From an uncultured Clostridium sp. (GTDB lineage Bacteria > Bacillota > Clostridia > TANB77 > CAG-508): a stretch of 7,723 bases of DNA. Below the pieces are notes generated by a model, which ran no database searches, had not been told where the DNA came from, and worked only from the letters and a program-made list of their open reading frames with translations. This document shows, piece after piece, positions 1 through 6,771 of this stretch. Each line of letters begins with the position of its first letter. Positions within the stretch are counted from its first letter, which is position 1. Made by a program: the position numbers and the translations under genes. Location: assembly GCA_900556945.1 (NCBI GenBank), contig USQP01000028.1, positions 1 through 7,723 of the forward strand, read 5' to 3'.

Positions 1-12
1 TAGAAATAGTCA

Positions 13-18
13 TATAAT
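13..18 (+). promoter_or_regulatory. possible -10 box upstream of murF
   Basis: A perfect TATAAT lies about 93 nt before the murF start. Its -35 region would fall outside the window, and there is no TG extension, so the promoter cannot be confirmed. In such AT-rich DNA a lone TATAAT is weak evidence. The rest of 1-110 holds only the murF ribosome binding site. Confidence 0.25.
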
Positions 19-110
19 TTACCAAAGAAAAATTAAGATTTACAAATGTAATTTTAAAAAATACCCAAAAACGTCATGGGATAGAAAACTAAAAAGGAAG
101 GAAAATAAAA

Positions 111-1514
111 ATGAAGAATTTAACGGTAAAAGACATTATTAGAGAGACAAATGGCGAATTAATAATAGGAGATGAAAATTTCATATGTAAAAATTTTTCA
201 AGAGATACAAGAAAGATTGATAAAGGCGATGTTTATATTGGAATAAAAGGAGAAACATTTGACGGCAGTAAATTTTGGGGGCAGGCCCTAGAAAATGGAG
301 CATCCTGTGTTATAGTAGAAAATGTTGACTTTACCGATAAAGATAAAAAAGAATTTGAAGGAAAAATAATCATAAAAGTAGAAAGTACTTTAGAGGCATT
401 ATATAACATAGCTAGATATAAAAGAAGTTTATATGACATACCAGTTATCGCTATTACAGGTAGTGTAGGAAAAACAAGTACAAAAGATATGGTAGCAAAT
501 GTAGTAAGCAAAAAATTTAAAACCTTAAAAACAATTGGAAATAATAATAATAATATTGGTTTACCTTTTACTATATTAAGAATGCAAGAAGAAGAAGCTA
601 TGGTACTAGAGATGGGAATGAACCATTTGGGAGAAATTAGCTTGCTTACTTCTATTGCAAAACCAACTATATGTGTGATTACCAACATAGGAACGTCACA
701 TATTGGAAATTTGGGCTCGAGAGAAAATATTTTAAAGGCAAAGTTAGAAATATTAGAGGGATGCCAGAATCCAGTTGTTATCATTAATAACGATAATGAT
801 TTATTACATAAATGGTATGAGGAGAATAAGAATAAAATTGCTATTAAGACATATGGTATAAGGGAAAAAAGTGATCTAAATGCAAATAATATAATTTTAA
901 ACGAATTAAGTAGTAAATTTACTTATGACCTAGATGGGAAAAAAGAAGAAATAAATGTTCCTATAGGGGGAGAACACTTTATATTAAATAGTTTGTGTGC
1001 AGTAATGGTTGGAAAGGTGCTAAAAATTAATGATGAAAAAATAGCAAAAGGAATTGAGGGATTCGAACTGACTAAAAAAAGAATGGATGTTATCGAACTA
1101 AAAAATGGAATAAAAATAATTAATGATGCTTATAATGCAAGTTTTGAATCTATGCGTGCATCTTTAAAAGTACTATCAGAGTTTAAGCAGAATCGAAAAA
1201 TTGCAATATTAGGGGATATGTTTGAATTAGGCGATTTTTCAAAAGAATTACATGAAAAAGTGGGAGAAGAAGTAAACAAGAACGGAATCGATCTATTAAT
1301 TTGTAGTGGAGAAAATGCAAGATATATTGCCAAAAAAGCAGAGAAAAAAATGAGTTCGGAAAACATATATTATTTGAAAAATAAAGAAGATATTTTAGAA
1401 ACGCTAGAAAAACGAATGAAACCAGGAGATATCATTTTGTTTAAGGCTTCTAATGGCATGAAGTTCTATGAATTAGCAGAAAGGATGGAAGAGTTATGGG
1501 GAAAAAAAGATTAG
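111..1514 (+). CDS. murF: UDP-N-acetylmuramoyl-tripeptide--D-alanyl-D-alanine ligase (MurF)
   Basis: This cytoplasmic Mur ligase adds the D-Ala-D-Ala dipeptide to the UDP-MurNAc-tripeptide using ATP, the last soluble step of peptidoglycan precursor synthesis. At 467 aa it has the usual family length. The N-terminal substrate domain (about 1-110) is followed by the ATP-binding domain with the P-loop GSVGKTS at 117-123, the GNNNNNIGLP segment at 143-152 and EMGMNHLGE at 167-175. The C-terminal domain contains NDAYNAS at 338-344 and GDMFELGDFSKELHEKVG at 368-385. The KASNGMKF segment near the end stands where many MurF proteins read KGSRGM. The ATG at 111 is preceded by GGAAGGA at 96-102, eight bases away. 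The 3' end overlaps ddl by 19 nt, so the two are almost certainly cotranscribed. A run of AAT repeats encodes the Asn stretch but the frame is intact. Confidence 0.96.
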   Translation: MKNLTVKDIIRETNGELIIGDENFICKNFSRDTRKIDKGDVYIGIKGETFDGSKFWGQALENGASCVIVENVDFTDKDKKEFEGKIIIKVESTLEALYNIARYKRSLYDIPVIAITGSVGKTSTKDMVANVVSKKFKTLKTIGNNNNNIGLPFTILRMQEEEAMVLEMGMNHLGEISLLTSIAKPTICVITNIGTSHIGNLGSRENILKAKLEILEGCQNPVVIINNDNDLLHKWYEENKNKIAIKTYGIREKSDLNANNIILNELSSKFTYDLDGKKEEINVPIGGEHFILNSLCAVMVGKVLKINDEKIAKGIEGFELTKKRMDVIELKNGIKIINDAYNASFESMRASLKVLSEFKQNRKIAILGDMFELGDFSKELHEKVGEEVNKNGIDLLICSGENARYIAKKAEKKMSSENIYYLKNKEDILETLEKRMKPGDIILFKASNGMKFYELAERMEELWGKKD

Positions 1515-2548
1515 GTGTTATATTTGGTGGGATGTCAACGGAGAATGAAGTATCTGTTGTATCTGCAAATTCAGTGTTAAAAAATTTAAATCAGGATAAG
1601 TATGAAATATATCCCATTTATATTGAAAAAAATGGTAATTGGTGGACTTATATGGGGCAAAAAGAAAAGATAGAACTAGGAGCTAATATACAGGGAAAAG
1701 AAAAAATAGAAAATATAGTAGAATACTTAAAGCAGTTAGATGTTGTATTTCCTGTATTGCATGGCCTATATGGAGAAGATGGGACGATACAAGGATTACT
1801 TGAATTGTTAAAAATACCTTATGTAGGTTGCCCTGTATTAGCTTCTTGCATAGGAATGGATAAAGTGTATTCAAAAGTTATCTTTAATCGAGCTGGACTC
1901 AAACAAGCCAAATATGAATATCTCAGAAAATACAAAGAAAAATACATATATATAGATGAAGCTTTTCATGAAAAAATAGTAGATATAGAAGAAGCGGTAA
2001 GAATTGTTTCAGAAAACCTAAAATTTCCTATGTTTGTTAAACCATCTAATTCAGGTTCCAGTGTAGGAATCAATAAGGCAAAAAATAAAGAAGAATTAGA
2101 AGAATATATTAAATATGCAGCAAAATTTGACAACAAGGTTTTAGTAGAAGAAGGAATAGAAGGAAGAGAAGTAGAATGTGCTGTATTGGGAAACGAAGAG
2201 GTAGTGGCTTCTTGCGTAGGAGAAATAAAACCGGCAGAAGAATTTTATAGTTATGATGCAAAATATAAAAATGAGGAATCAAGAACGGAAATTCCAGCTG
2301 ATATTTCAACAGAAATCTCAGACAAAATAAGAAAACAAGCCATAAAAGCATTTAAAGCAATAGATGGAAAAGGACTATCAAGGGTAGATTTCTTTATTGA
2401 GAGAGAAACAAATGAAATTTATATTAATGAGATAAATACCATGCCTGGCTTTACTAGTATTAGTATGTATCCAAAACTTTTTGCAGCAAACAATATTAGT
2501 TATCAAGAATTATTAGATAAATTAATAGAGCTAGCATTGGAAAAATAG
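1496..2548 (+). CDS. ddl: D-alanine--D-alanine ligase
   Basis: This ATP-grasp enzyme joins two D-alanines to make the dipeptide that MurF uses. At 350 aa the length is normal. Visible motifs are GGMSTENEVSVVSA at 11-24, whose Glu is expected in substrate binding, FPVLHGLYGEDG at 85-96, MDK at 121-123, the KPSNSGSSVGI ATP loop at 182-192, and the C-terminal DFF at 298-300 and NEINTMPGFT at 311-320 that hold the metal and substrate. The omega-loop reads FYSYDAKY at 250-257. That Tyr-containing form is typical of D-Ala-D-Ala ligases rather than VanA-type D-Ala-D-Lac ligases, so I infer no built-in vancomycin resistance. The ATG at 1496 lies inside the end of murF with AAGGAT upstream at 1481-1486, which suggests translational coupling. 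A terminator follows about 80 nt after the stop. Confidence 0.96.
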   Translation: MGKKRLGVIFGGMSTENEVSVVSANSVLKNLNQDKYEIYPIYIEKNGNWWTYMGQKEKIELGANIQGKEKIENIVEYLKQLDVVFPVLHGLYGEDGTIQGLLELLKIPYVGCPVLASCIGMDKVYSKVIFNRAGLKQAKYEYLRKYKEKYIYIDEAFHEKIVDIEEAVRIVSENLKFPMFVKPSNSGSSVGINKAKNKEELEEYIKYAAKFDNKVLVEEGIEGREVECAVLGNEEVVASCVGEIKPAEEFYSYDAKYKNEESRTEIPADISTEISDKIRKQAIKAFKAIDGKGLSRVDFFIERETNEIYINEINTMPGFTSISMYPKLFAANNISYQELLDKLIELALEK

Positions 2549-2625
2549 ATAGTTATAAACGGTTTGAGACAATTTAAATGAAGGAATCGGAACAGTAACA
2601 GAAATAATTAATCCTATCATACAAT

Positions 2626-2655
2626 AAAAATCCATAAAAACTATGGATTTTTTTT
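2626..2655 (+). terminator. intrinsic terminator after murF-ddl
   Basis: The arms AAAAATCCATA (2626-2636) and TATGGATTTTT (2642-2652) form an 11-bp stem with a 5-nt loop, and a run of eight T covers 2648-2655. The 5' arm begins with five A, so the same hairpin could also stop transcription on the minus strand. It separates the cell-wall operon from the dnaJ-like gene. The 77 bases between ddl and this hairpin hold nothing else that I recognise. Confidence 0.88.
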
Positions 2656-2662
2656 ATTTTTA

Positions 2663-2671
2663 TGATATAAT
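2663..2671 (+). promoter_or_regulatory. extended -10 promoter of the dnaJ-like gene
   Basis: TGATATAAT is a TGn extension directly before a perfect TATAAT at 2666-2671. The expected -35 position falls in the 3' arm of the preceding terminator and has no good TTGACA, which fits an extended -10 promoter. Transcription would start near 2678, leaving a leader of about 24 nt that contains AGGAGG at 2688-2693. No CIRCE-type heat-shock operator is visible. Confidence 0.65.
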
Positions 2672-2701
2672 AAGTTTACCTAATTTTAGGAGGATGTAAG
2701 A

Positions 2702-3577
2702 ATGGTTTTAAAGAATTATTACAAGATATTAGATTTAGAAACAAGCCATGTTTCGATTGATGAAATAAAACAAGCCTATAGACAAGCTGCTAAAAAGTAT
2801 CATCCAGACTTAAACGTTGGAGATGATTTAGCAGAAGAAAGAATAAAAGATATCAATGAAGCCTATAAGATATTGTCTGTACCAGCTTCGAAAAGAAAAT
2901 ATGATAGAGTTTGGAATTCAAAGTTTTCAAAGGGAAAAAAAGCTTTTTCTGGTAAAGATGAAAAAGGGACAATTTTAAATATGTTTTTAGGAAATATAGA
3001 AAACACTGGCAAGAAGGAAAGAAGTAGGGAAAAGAATCCAGTAAAAGGAGAAAACATAGAAACGGAAATAAATGTTAGTATATATGACGCTTTTTATGGA
3101 TTGGAAAAACAAATATCTTTAAAAGATGTGGATGGAAAAGTAAAAAAATTTACTGTCAAAATTCCAAAAGGGATAAGAAATGAAGAGAAGATTCGATTAA
3201 TTGGGCTAGGAAAGCCAGGTAAAAATGGTGGCAAAAATGGAGACTTATTGATAAAAATAAAAATAGAAAACAATCAAAAATTTAGATTAAAGGGATATGA
3301 TATTTATACAGATTTATTTTTAACACCTTGGGAAGCAGCTTTAGGTACAAGGGTGAATGTAGAAACAATTGATGATGAAACAAAAGTATATATACCACAA
3401 GGCATACAAAGTGGAGAAAAAATAAGAATACCGAATAAAGGCTATCAAGCCAGCAAAGATGCAAGAGGAGATTTAATTGCAGAGGTGAAGATTATGGTGC
3501 CGAAACAATTAACGGCTCAAGAAAAAGAAACATTTAAACAATTAAATAAAATATCAAAGTTCAATCCAAGAAAATAA
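2702..3577 (+). CDS. DnaJ/CbpA-type J-domain co-chaperone without zinc finger
   Basis: J-domain proteins deliver unfolded substrates to DnaK (Hsp70) and stimulate its ATPase in the cytoplasm. The J-domain covers about 5-69 with the essential HPD at 34-36. A basic, Lys-rich linker without the usual Gly/Phe richness follows at about 70-118. Two beta-rich substrate-binding domains come next (about 119-189 and 193-270), with KVKKFTVKIPKGIRNEEKIRLIGLG and KVYIPQGIQSGEKIRI segments typical of DnaJ C-terminal domains. There are no CxxCxGxG repeats, so this is a class II protein like CbpA, and its 291 aa fit that class. The ATG at 2702 follows AGGAGG by eight bases. It stands apart from grpE-dnaK, so it is probably an accessory J-protein rather than the main DnaJ. 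No terminator is visible after it, so read-through into the next unit is possible. Confidence 0.9.
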   Translation: MVLKNYYKILDLETSHVSIDEIKQAYRQAAKKYHPDLNVGDDLAEERIKDINEAYKILSVPASKRKYDRVWNSKFSKGKKAFSGKDEKGTILNMFLGNIENTGKKERSREKNPVKGENIETEINVSIYDAFYGLEKQISLKDVDGKVKKFTVKIPKGIRNEEKIRLIGLGKPGKNGGKNGDLLIKIKIENNQKFRLKGYDIYTDLFLTPWEAALGTRVNVETIDDETKVYIPQGIQSGEKIRIPNKGYQASKDARGDLIAEVKIMVPKQLTAQEKETFKQLNKISKFNPRK

Positions 3578-3596
3578 TCTACAGACGAACTTTATG

Positions 3597-3625
3597 TTGA
3601 CAAATACAAAAATTTTAGCTATAAT
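3597..3625 (+). promoter_or_regulatory. consensus sigma-A promoter of the coupling-protein unit
   Basis: TTGACA at 3597-3602 and TATAAT at 3620-3625 both match the consensus exactly, with an ideal 17-nt spacer. Transcription should begin near 3632, giving a leader of about 56 nt. Such a perfect promoter is unusual for a transfer gene unless it is repressed. The 9-bp direct repeat AGACGAACT flanks it at 3583-3591 and 3646-3654, where a repressor or activator could bind. Confidence 0.85.
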
Positions 3626-3687
3626 ATAAGGTGTGAGGTAACAAAAGACGAACTATGGATAGAACATAGAAATGGGGTGTAAAATAA

Positions 3688-4248
3688 ATGGAGGCTATGC
3701 AGGGAAAACATTTTAGCATAACAGATCCAGAAGGAGTAAAAACAGTAATTTATCAAATTAATAAAACAGAAAAAGAATTTTTAAAGGATTCTCCTAAATA
3801 TACGGTGGAAAGATTAGAACATACGGAAGAGATTGTAGGGAATTATAATAAGAAAACTTTTTATGTGGAAGAATCGAAAAAGGATGGGAATCAAATTGTT
3901 ATTTTATCTTTTGCAAAAGATAAAGTAGTTATTAATAATGGGATTTTAGAAGAAGATAAAGTCAGAATTTCAAAAAAACCAATGCCTTTTAAATTTAATA
4001 CTATATACTCGGAAAAAGCAGAGGAATATAAAGATTTTAATTATACACCGAATTTAAAAAGACCGATTTCTATTATAGATCCAGAAACTACAGAAGAAAT
4101 AAAGCCAACACTTTATTTTGATGAGAAAACAAATGAAGTGAAAGGAAAATGTAAATTAAAACCATATAAATCTTATTTCGTATTTGAGATAAGAGATGAG
4201 AATGGCAAGATTAATTTGGTAGGGGGAAGCCCTGAATTTACAGATTAA
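3688..4248 (+). CDS. unrecognised 186-aa soluble protein, first gene of the coupling-protein unit
   Basis: I do not recognise a family. The protein has no signal peptide and no membrane segment. It is charged, rich in Lys and Glu, has a single Cys at 155, and its alternating hydrophobic pattern suggests mostly beta strands. Two stretches begin alike, FSITDPEG at 9-16 and ISIIDPET at 127-134, each followed by a beta-like segment, hinting at a duplicated fold. The ATG at 3688 has GGGGTG at 3674-3679 eight bases upstream; the ATG at 3697 in the same frame is less well spaced. The gene directly follows the consensus promoter and precedes a 47-aa gene and a VirD4-type gene in the same orientation. 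I infer a possible role with that coupling protein, such as adaptor or substrate recognition, from position only. Confidence 0.72.
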   Translation: MEAMQGKHFSITDPEGVKTVIYQINKTEKEFLKDSPKYTVERLEHTEEIVGNYNKKTFYVEESKKDGNQIVILSFAKDKVVINNGILEEDKVRISKKPMPFKFNTIYSEKAEEYKDFNYTPNLKRPISIIDPETTEEIKPTLYFDEKTNEVKGKCKLKPYKSYFVFEIRDENGKINLVGGSPEFTD

Positions 4249-4250
4249 TG

Positions 4251-4256
4251 AGGAGG
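4251..4256 (+). promoter_or_regulatory. ribosome binding site that fixes the start of the 47-aa gene
   Basis: AGGAGG lies three bases after the stop codon of the preceding gene. It is seven bases from the ATG at 4264 and only one base from the in-frame ATG at 4258, which favours the 4264 start. It is the strongest evidence that this very short frame is translated. Confidence 0.75.
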
Positions 4257-4263
4257 AATGGAA

Positions 4264-4407
4264 ATGGCAAATATGAATTGGCCACCTGAAAAAACTTTTA
4301 AATATCAATTTAGAAATAATCAAGAATTAGATTTAGTGATACCATTAGAAGAAAATAGCAAAGAAAAAGGCAAGGCGACAAACAAATCAGAAGTTAAAGG
4401 TAGATAA
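4264..4407 (+). CDS. small 47-aa protein between the 186-aa gene and the coupling protein
   Basis: This short frame is supported by an ideal AGGAGG at 4251-4256, a 7-nt spacing, a tight 15-nt gap to the preceding stop and a tandem TAA TAA end. The product starts MANMNWPPEKTFKYQF, continues with an acidic and hydrophobic middle (ELDLVIPLEE at 21-30), and ends in a basic hydrophilic tail rich in Lys. It has no membrane segment, no Cys and no motif that I know. The tail is probably disordered. Its place directly before the coupling-protein gene suggests a small partner of that complex, but this is inference from position only. Confidence 0.6.
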   Translation: MANMNWPPEKTFKYQFRNNQELDLVIPLEENSKEKGKATNKSEVKGR

Positions 4408-4435
4408 TAAATTTACAAAAGAGTAGGTGAATTGT

Positions 4436-4918
4436 ATGAACTACAAGATAGAAGGAGCAATAAAAAGAAACAGAAAAAATTTTATAATATTTGCAATACT
4501 ATGGATTTTTATAGCCATAGTATTCGTTTCGCCATTTTCCTATAGTTGGCACACAGCTGGGATAAATGGCAAATTTGATTTAACCGTATTTATAGAAACA
4601 TTTTGTAAATCAATAACAAATCCATTTGGAACGATTGCTAATGTTTTTGCAAGTGGAGCAACAGAAGCTTACATTTCACAATTACTTGTTGTAACAATAT
4701 TTTATTCCGTATTTTTCTTTATAGGTTTTGTAAGATCAGCACCTAAAAATGAATATTCGGACATTGAACATGGTTCAAGTGATTGGAGCCAAAGAGGAGA
4801 ACAATATCAAGTATTAAATAAGAATAAAGGAATTATTTTGGCAGAAAATAATTATTTACCAGTAGATAAGCGAGGAAACGTAAATGTTTTAGTAGTTGGA
4901 CGGATCAGGTTCTGGTAA
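4436..4918 (+). CDS. type IV coupling protein (VirD4/TraG family), N-terminal part, frameshifted
   Basis: This is the membrane-anchoring start of a VirD4/TraG-type coupling protein, the inner-membrane ATPase that feeds DNA-protein substrates to a type IV secretion channel. Counted from the ATG at 4436, two hydrophobic segments lie at about 16-34 and 80-99. An EYSDIEHGSSDW stretch follows, typical of Gram-positive members, then NVNVLVVG just before the nucleotide-binding loop. At 4901 the frame is lost: reading continues as RIRFW and stops at 4916-4918. The next frame carries GSGSGKS. Removing C4901 would restore VGGSGSGKS, so this and the following entry are two halves of one gene of about 675 codons. 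The ATG at 4436 is chosen because AGGTGA at 4425-4430 is five bases upstream; the in-frame GTG at 4427 lies inside that site. Confidence 0.85.
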   Translation: MNYKIEGAIKRNRKNFIIFAILWIFIAIVFVSPFSYSWHTAGINGKFDLTVFIETFCKSITNPFGTIANVFASGATEAYISQLLVVTIFYSVFFFIGFVRSAPKNEYSDIEHGSSDWSQRGEQYQVLNKNKGIILAENNYLPVDKRGNVNVLVVGRIRFW

Positions 4919-6464
4919 ATCTGCATCTTATTCTATACCAAATGCTTATCAATGTTTAGGTTCTTATGTATTTACAGATCCGAAAGGAGAATTGTATGAT
5001 CGAACAGCAGGATACTTGAAATCAAAAGGATATGAAATTAAAGTACTAAATTTAGTTCGACCACAATATAGTGATGGATATAATCCATTGATGCATATTT
5101 CGTCAGAAATAGATGTTGATATTATAGCTAATACAATTGTAAAAGGACAAAAATCTGAAAGTGGAGGTTCCGATCCTTTCTGGGATGATTCAGCAGAAAT
5201 GCTATTAAAAGCATTAATATACTATTTAATAGCAACAAGGCCTGAAGAAGAACAAAACCTAGCAAGTTGTGCAGAATTAGTAAGAGCGGCTAATAGTAAT
5301 GGAGGAAGTAATTTGCTAACAGAATTAATTAGTAAACTTCCTTATGATCATCCAGCTAGAATGTACTATAAATCAATTGAAATTGCTCCAGAAAAGACGT
5401 ATAGTTCTATTTTAAGTACGTTACAATCAAAATTAGGTAAATTTGATTCAAAGGAAATAGCGGAATTGACATCAACAGATACGATTGATTTTGAAGAAAT
5501 AGGGAATAGAAAAACAGCGGTATATGTTATATCTTCTGATACGCATACAGCATATGATTTCTTATTAACCATTTTCTTTTCACAAATGATACAACAATTA
5601 TATGATCATGCAGATCAAAACGGTGGAGCTTTAAAAGAACAGACATTTTTTATCCTAGATGAGTTTGCTAACATAGGAAAGATCCCAGATTTTGATAAGA
5701 AAATATCTACATCAAGAAGTAGAAAAATCTCATTTAGTGTTATCTTACAAAATATTGATCAATTAGAGGCAGTGTATGAAAAGTCTTATGAAACAATTAT
5801 GGGTAACTGTGATACACATGTATTCTTAGGAAGTAACTCTTATAAAACAGTAGAATACTTTTCAAAAGCTTTAGGAGAAAAAACAATTGGAAGGGATAGT
5901 GTATCAATTAACAGAGATAGGCAAAACTGGAGAACAGGAAAGTCGGTATCAGACCAAGTTATGGCAAGAGCCTTGATGACACCAGATGAACTTCGTAGAT
6001 TAGATAATGATTTGTGTATTATATTTGAAAAAGGAATCAAACCAGTAAAAGCAAATAAATTTTATTATTTTAAACATCCAATGGCTAAACAGATGGCAGC
6101 ATTAGAAATCAGTCACAATGACATTGGAGAGATAGATAGGGGAACATGGAGGAAATATAATCCATATAATCCATATGTAGAAGATAAAACAGATGAAAAG
6201 GTTCAAGATTTGAAAGTAGAATCTTTGGATGATTTATTTGAAGATGAACCGAATGCAAAACAAGAAAAAGCAGAAATTATAAAGCCAGAAATGCAAGAAA
6301 AAAGGGTTGAAGAATTAAAGACACAAACCTTAAATCTAAATAATTTTGAAGAAGAAGCACCAGTTTTACCACAAGAGCCAGAAGAAGATGATGTTTATGA
6401 TTTACAAAAAGAATTGGAAGCTAAGTTTGATGAATTGTTTGGACCAATTGAAGAAGATAATTAA
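4896..6464 (+). CDS. type IV coupling protein (VirD4/TraG family), ATPase part, frameshifted from the N-terminal part
   Basis: This frame holds the cytoplasmic ATPase of the coupling protein. Numbered from the TTG at 4896, the rest of Walker A (GSGSGKS) is at 3-9, TDPKGELYD at 27-35, NPLMHI at 63-68, DPFWDDSAEMLLKALIYY at 93-110, and Walker B FFILDEFANIGKIPDF at 251-266. SRSRKISFSVILQNIDQL (273-290) and the NCDTHVFLGSNS block (304-315) complete the TraG/VirD4 signature. The last 90 residues are an acidic, Pro- and Gln-containing tail ending in LFGPIEEDN; such tails often serve substrate or adaptor contacts. The TTG has no good ribosome binding site and would lack the membrane anchor, so I do not think this is a separate gene. 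If the frameshift is real, the locus makes no complete coupling protein. A terminator follows ten bases after the stop. Confidence 0.88.
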   Translation: MDGSGSGKSASYSIPNAYQCLGSYVFTDPKGELYDRTAGYLKSKGYEIKVLNLVRPQYSDGYNPLMHISSEIDVDIIANTIVKGQKSESGGSDPFWDDSAEMLLKALIYYLIATRPEEEQNLASCAELVRAANSNGGSNLLTELISKLPYDHPARMYYKSIEIAPEKTYSSILSTLQSKLGKFDSKEIAELTSTDTIDFEEIGNRKTAVYVISSDTHTAYDFLLTIFFSQMIQQLYDHADQNGGALKEQTFFILDEFANIGKIPDFDKKISTSRSRKISFSVILQNIDQLEAVYEKSYETIMGNCDTHVFLGSNSYKTVEYFSKALGEKTIGRDSVSINRDRQNWRTGKSVSDQVMARALMTPDELRRLDNDLCIIFEKGIKPVKANKFYYFKHPMAKQMAALEISHNDIGEIDRGTWRKYNPYNPYVEDKTDEKVQDLKVESLDDLFEDEPNAKQEKAEIIKPEMQEKRVEELKTQTLNLNNFEEEAPVLPQEPEEDDVYDLQKELEAKFDELFGPIEEDN

Positions 6465-6473
6465 TAAATTATT

Positions 6474-6509
6474 AATCGTATAAGAAATTGATTCTTATAC
6501 GATTTTTTT
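6474..6509 (+). terminator. intrinsic terminator after the coupling-protein gene
   Basis: AATCGTATAAGAA (6474-6486) and TTCTTATACGATT (6492-6504) pair perfectly over 13 bp around a 5-nt loop. Seven T cover 6503-6509. There is no T-tract on the other strand, so it works in one direction. It closes the three-gene unit and insulates the structured element downstream. Confidence 0.9.
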
Positions 6510-6552
6510 ACACGTAAACTTGTTACAAACCAAAAAAACTTTCGCTATTCTA

Positions 6553-6581
6553 TTGAAAAAATAAGAAATATATAGTAGAAT
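6553..6581 (+). promoter_or_regulatory. promoter for the structured leader of the sbcD-like gene
   Basis: TTGAAA at 6553-6558 and TAGAAT at 6576-6581 each differ from consensus by one base and are 17 nt apart. The start is expected at about 6588-6589, within a base of the outer end of the closing inverted repeat. That agreement raises confidence beyond what the boxes give alone. Confidence 0.6.
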
Positions 6582-6684
6582 AAGCACAAGATAATAAGGA
6601 AAATTCAGAAATGTGATTACTATCTCCTTCTAATCTGCATACTAACCTTAATTATGGCAATCATGCTTAGTAATTAAGAAAAGT

Positions 6685-6717
6685 AAAAAGCATTTCTGAG
6701 TGCCATTCAGAAATGCT
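6685..6717 (-). terminator. minus-strand intrinsic terminator inside the inverted repeat
   Basis: On the minus strand AGCATTTCTGA and TCAGAAATGCT form an 11-bp stem around a 7-nt loop (6717-6689), followed by TTTTTACTTTTC. On the plus strand the same hairpin is followed by CACATTTTAG, which is not a terminator. The T-tract therefore points to leftward transcription from the sbcD side. Confidence 0.6.
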
Positions 6718-6763
6718 CACATTTTAGTATTTCACAAGAAGGTAATCACATTTCAAGTGATTA

Positions 6764-6771
6764 TCCTTATT
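6764..6771 (+). promoter_or_regulatory. anti-Shine-Dalgarno segment with two possible partners
   Basis: TCCTTATT can pair over 8 bp with AATAAGGA at 6593-6600 (the leader's 5' end) or with the identical AATAAGGA at 6817-6824, which contains most of the Shine-Dalgarno of the sbcD-like gene. The two pairings exclude each other. I infer a translational on/off switch. Confidence 0.5.

Noticed and set aside
538..554. AAT trinucleotide repeat in murF as a phase-variation tract
   Set aside because: It encodes the Asn-rich segment that is conserved in MurF, and units of three would not shift the frame.
233..784. A 183-codon minus-strand open frame inside murF
   Set aside because: It is fully overlapped by a clearly conserved murF, has low-complexity hydrophobic composition and no ribosome binding site. 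The other minus-strand frames inside ddl, dnaJ and the coupling protein gene are the same kind of shadow.
3586..3599. LexA/SOS-box-like CGAAC-TTTAT-GTTG overlapping the -35 box of the coupling-protein unit
   Set aside because: The Firmicute SOS box has a 4-nt spacer between CGAAC and GTTYG. Here the spacer is 5 nt and the right half is incomplete. It would be attractive for a transfer unit but does not match.
4896..4905. Programmed +1 frameshift joining the two coupling-protein frames
   Set aside because: The CGG codon at 4901-4903 is probably rare here, but there is no slippery overlap that lets the glycine tRNA re-pair in the +1 frame, no internal ribosome binding site-like stimulator and no stop codon at the site. 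Family members normally have one continuous frame.
6620..6664. A 14-codon minus-strand frame (MIAIIKVSMQIRRR) as a type I toxin peptide
   Set aside because: It lacks a ribosome binding site, is shorter than known toxins of this type and lies beyond the minus-strand terminator.
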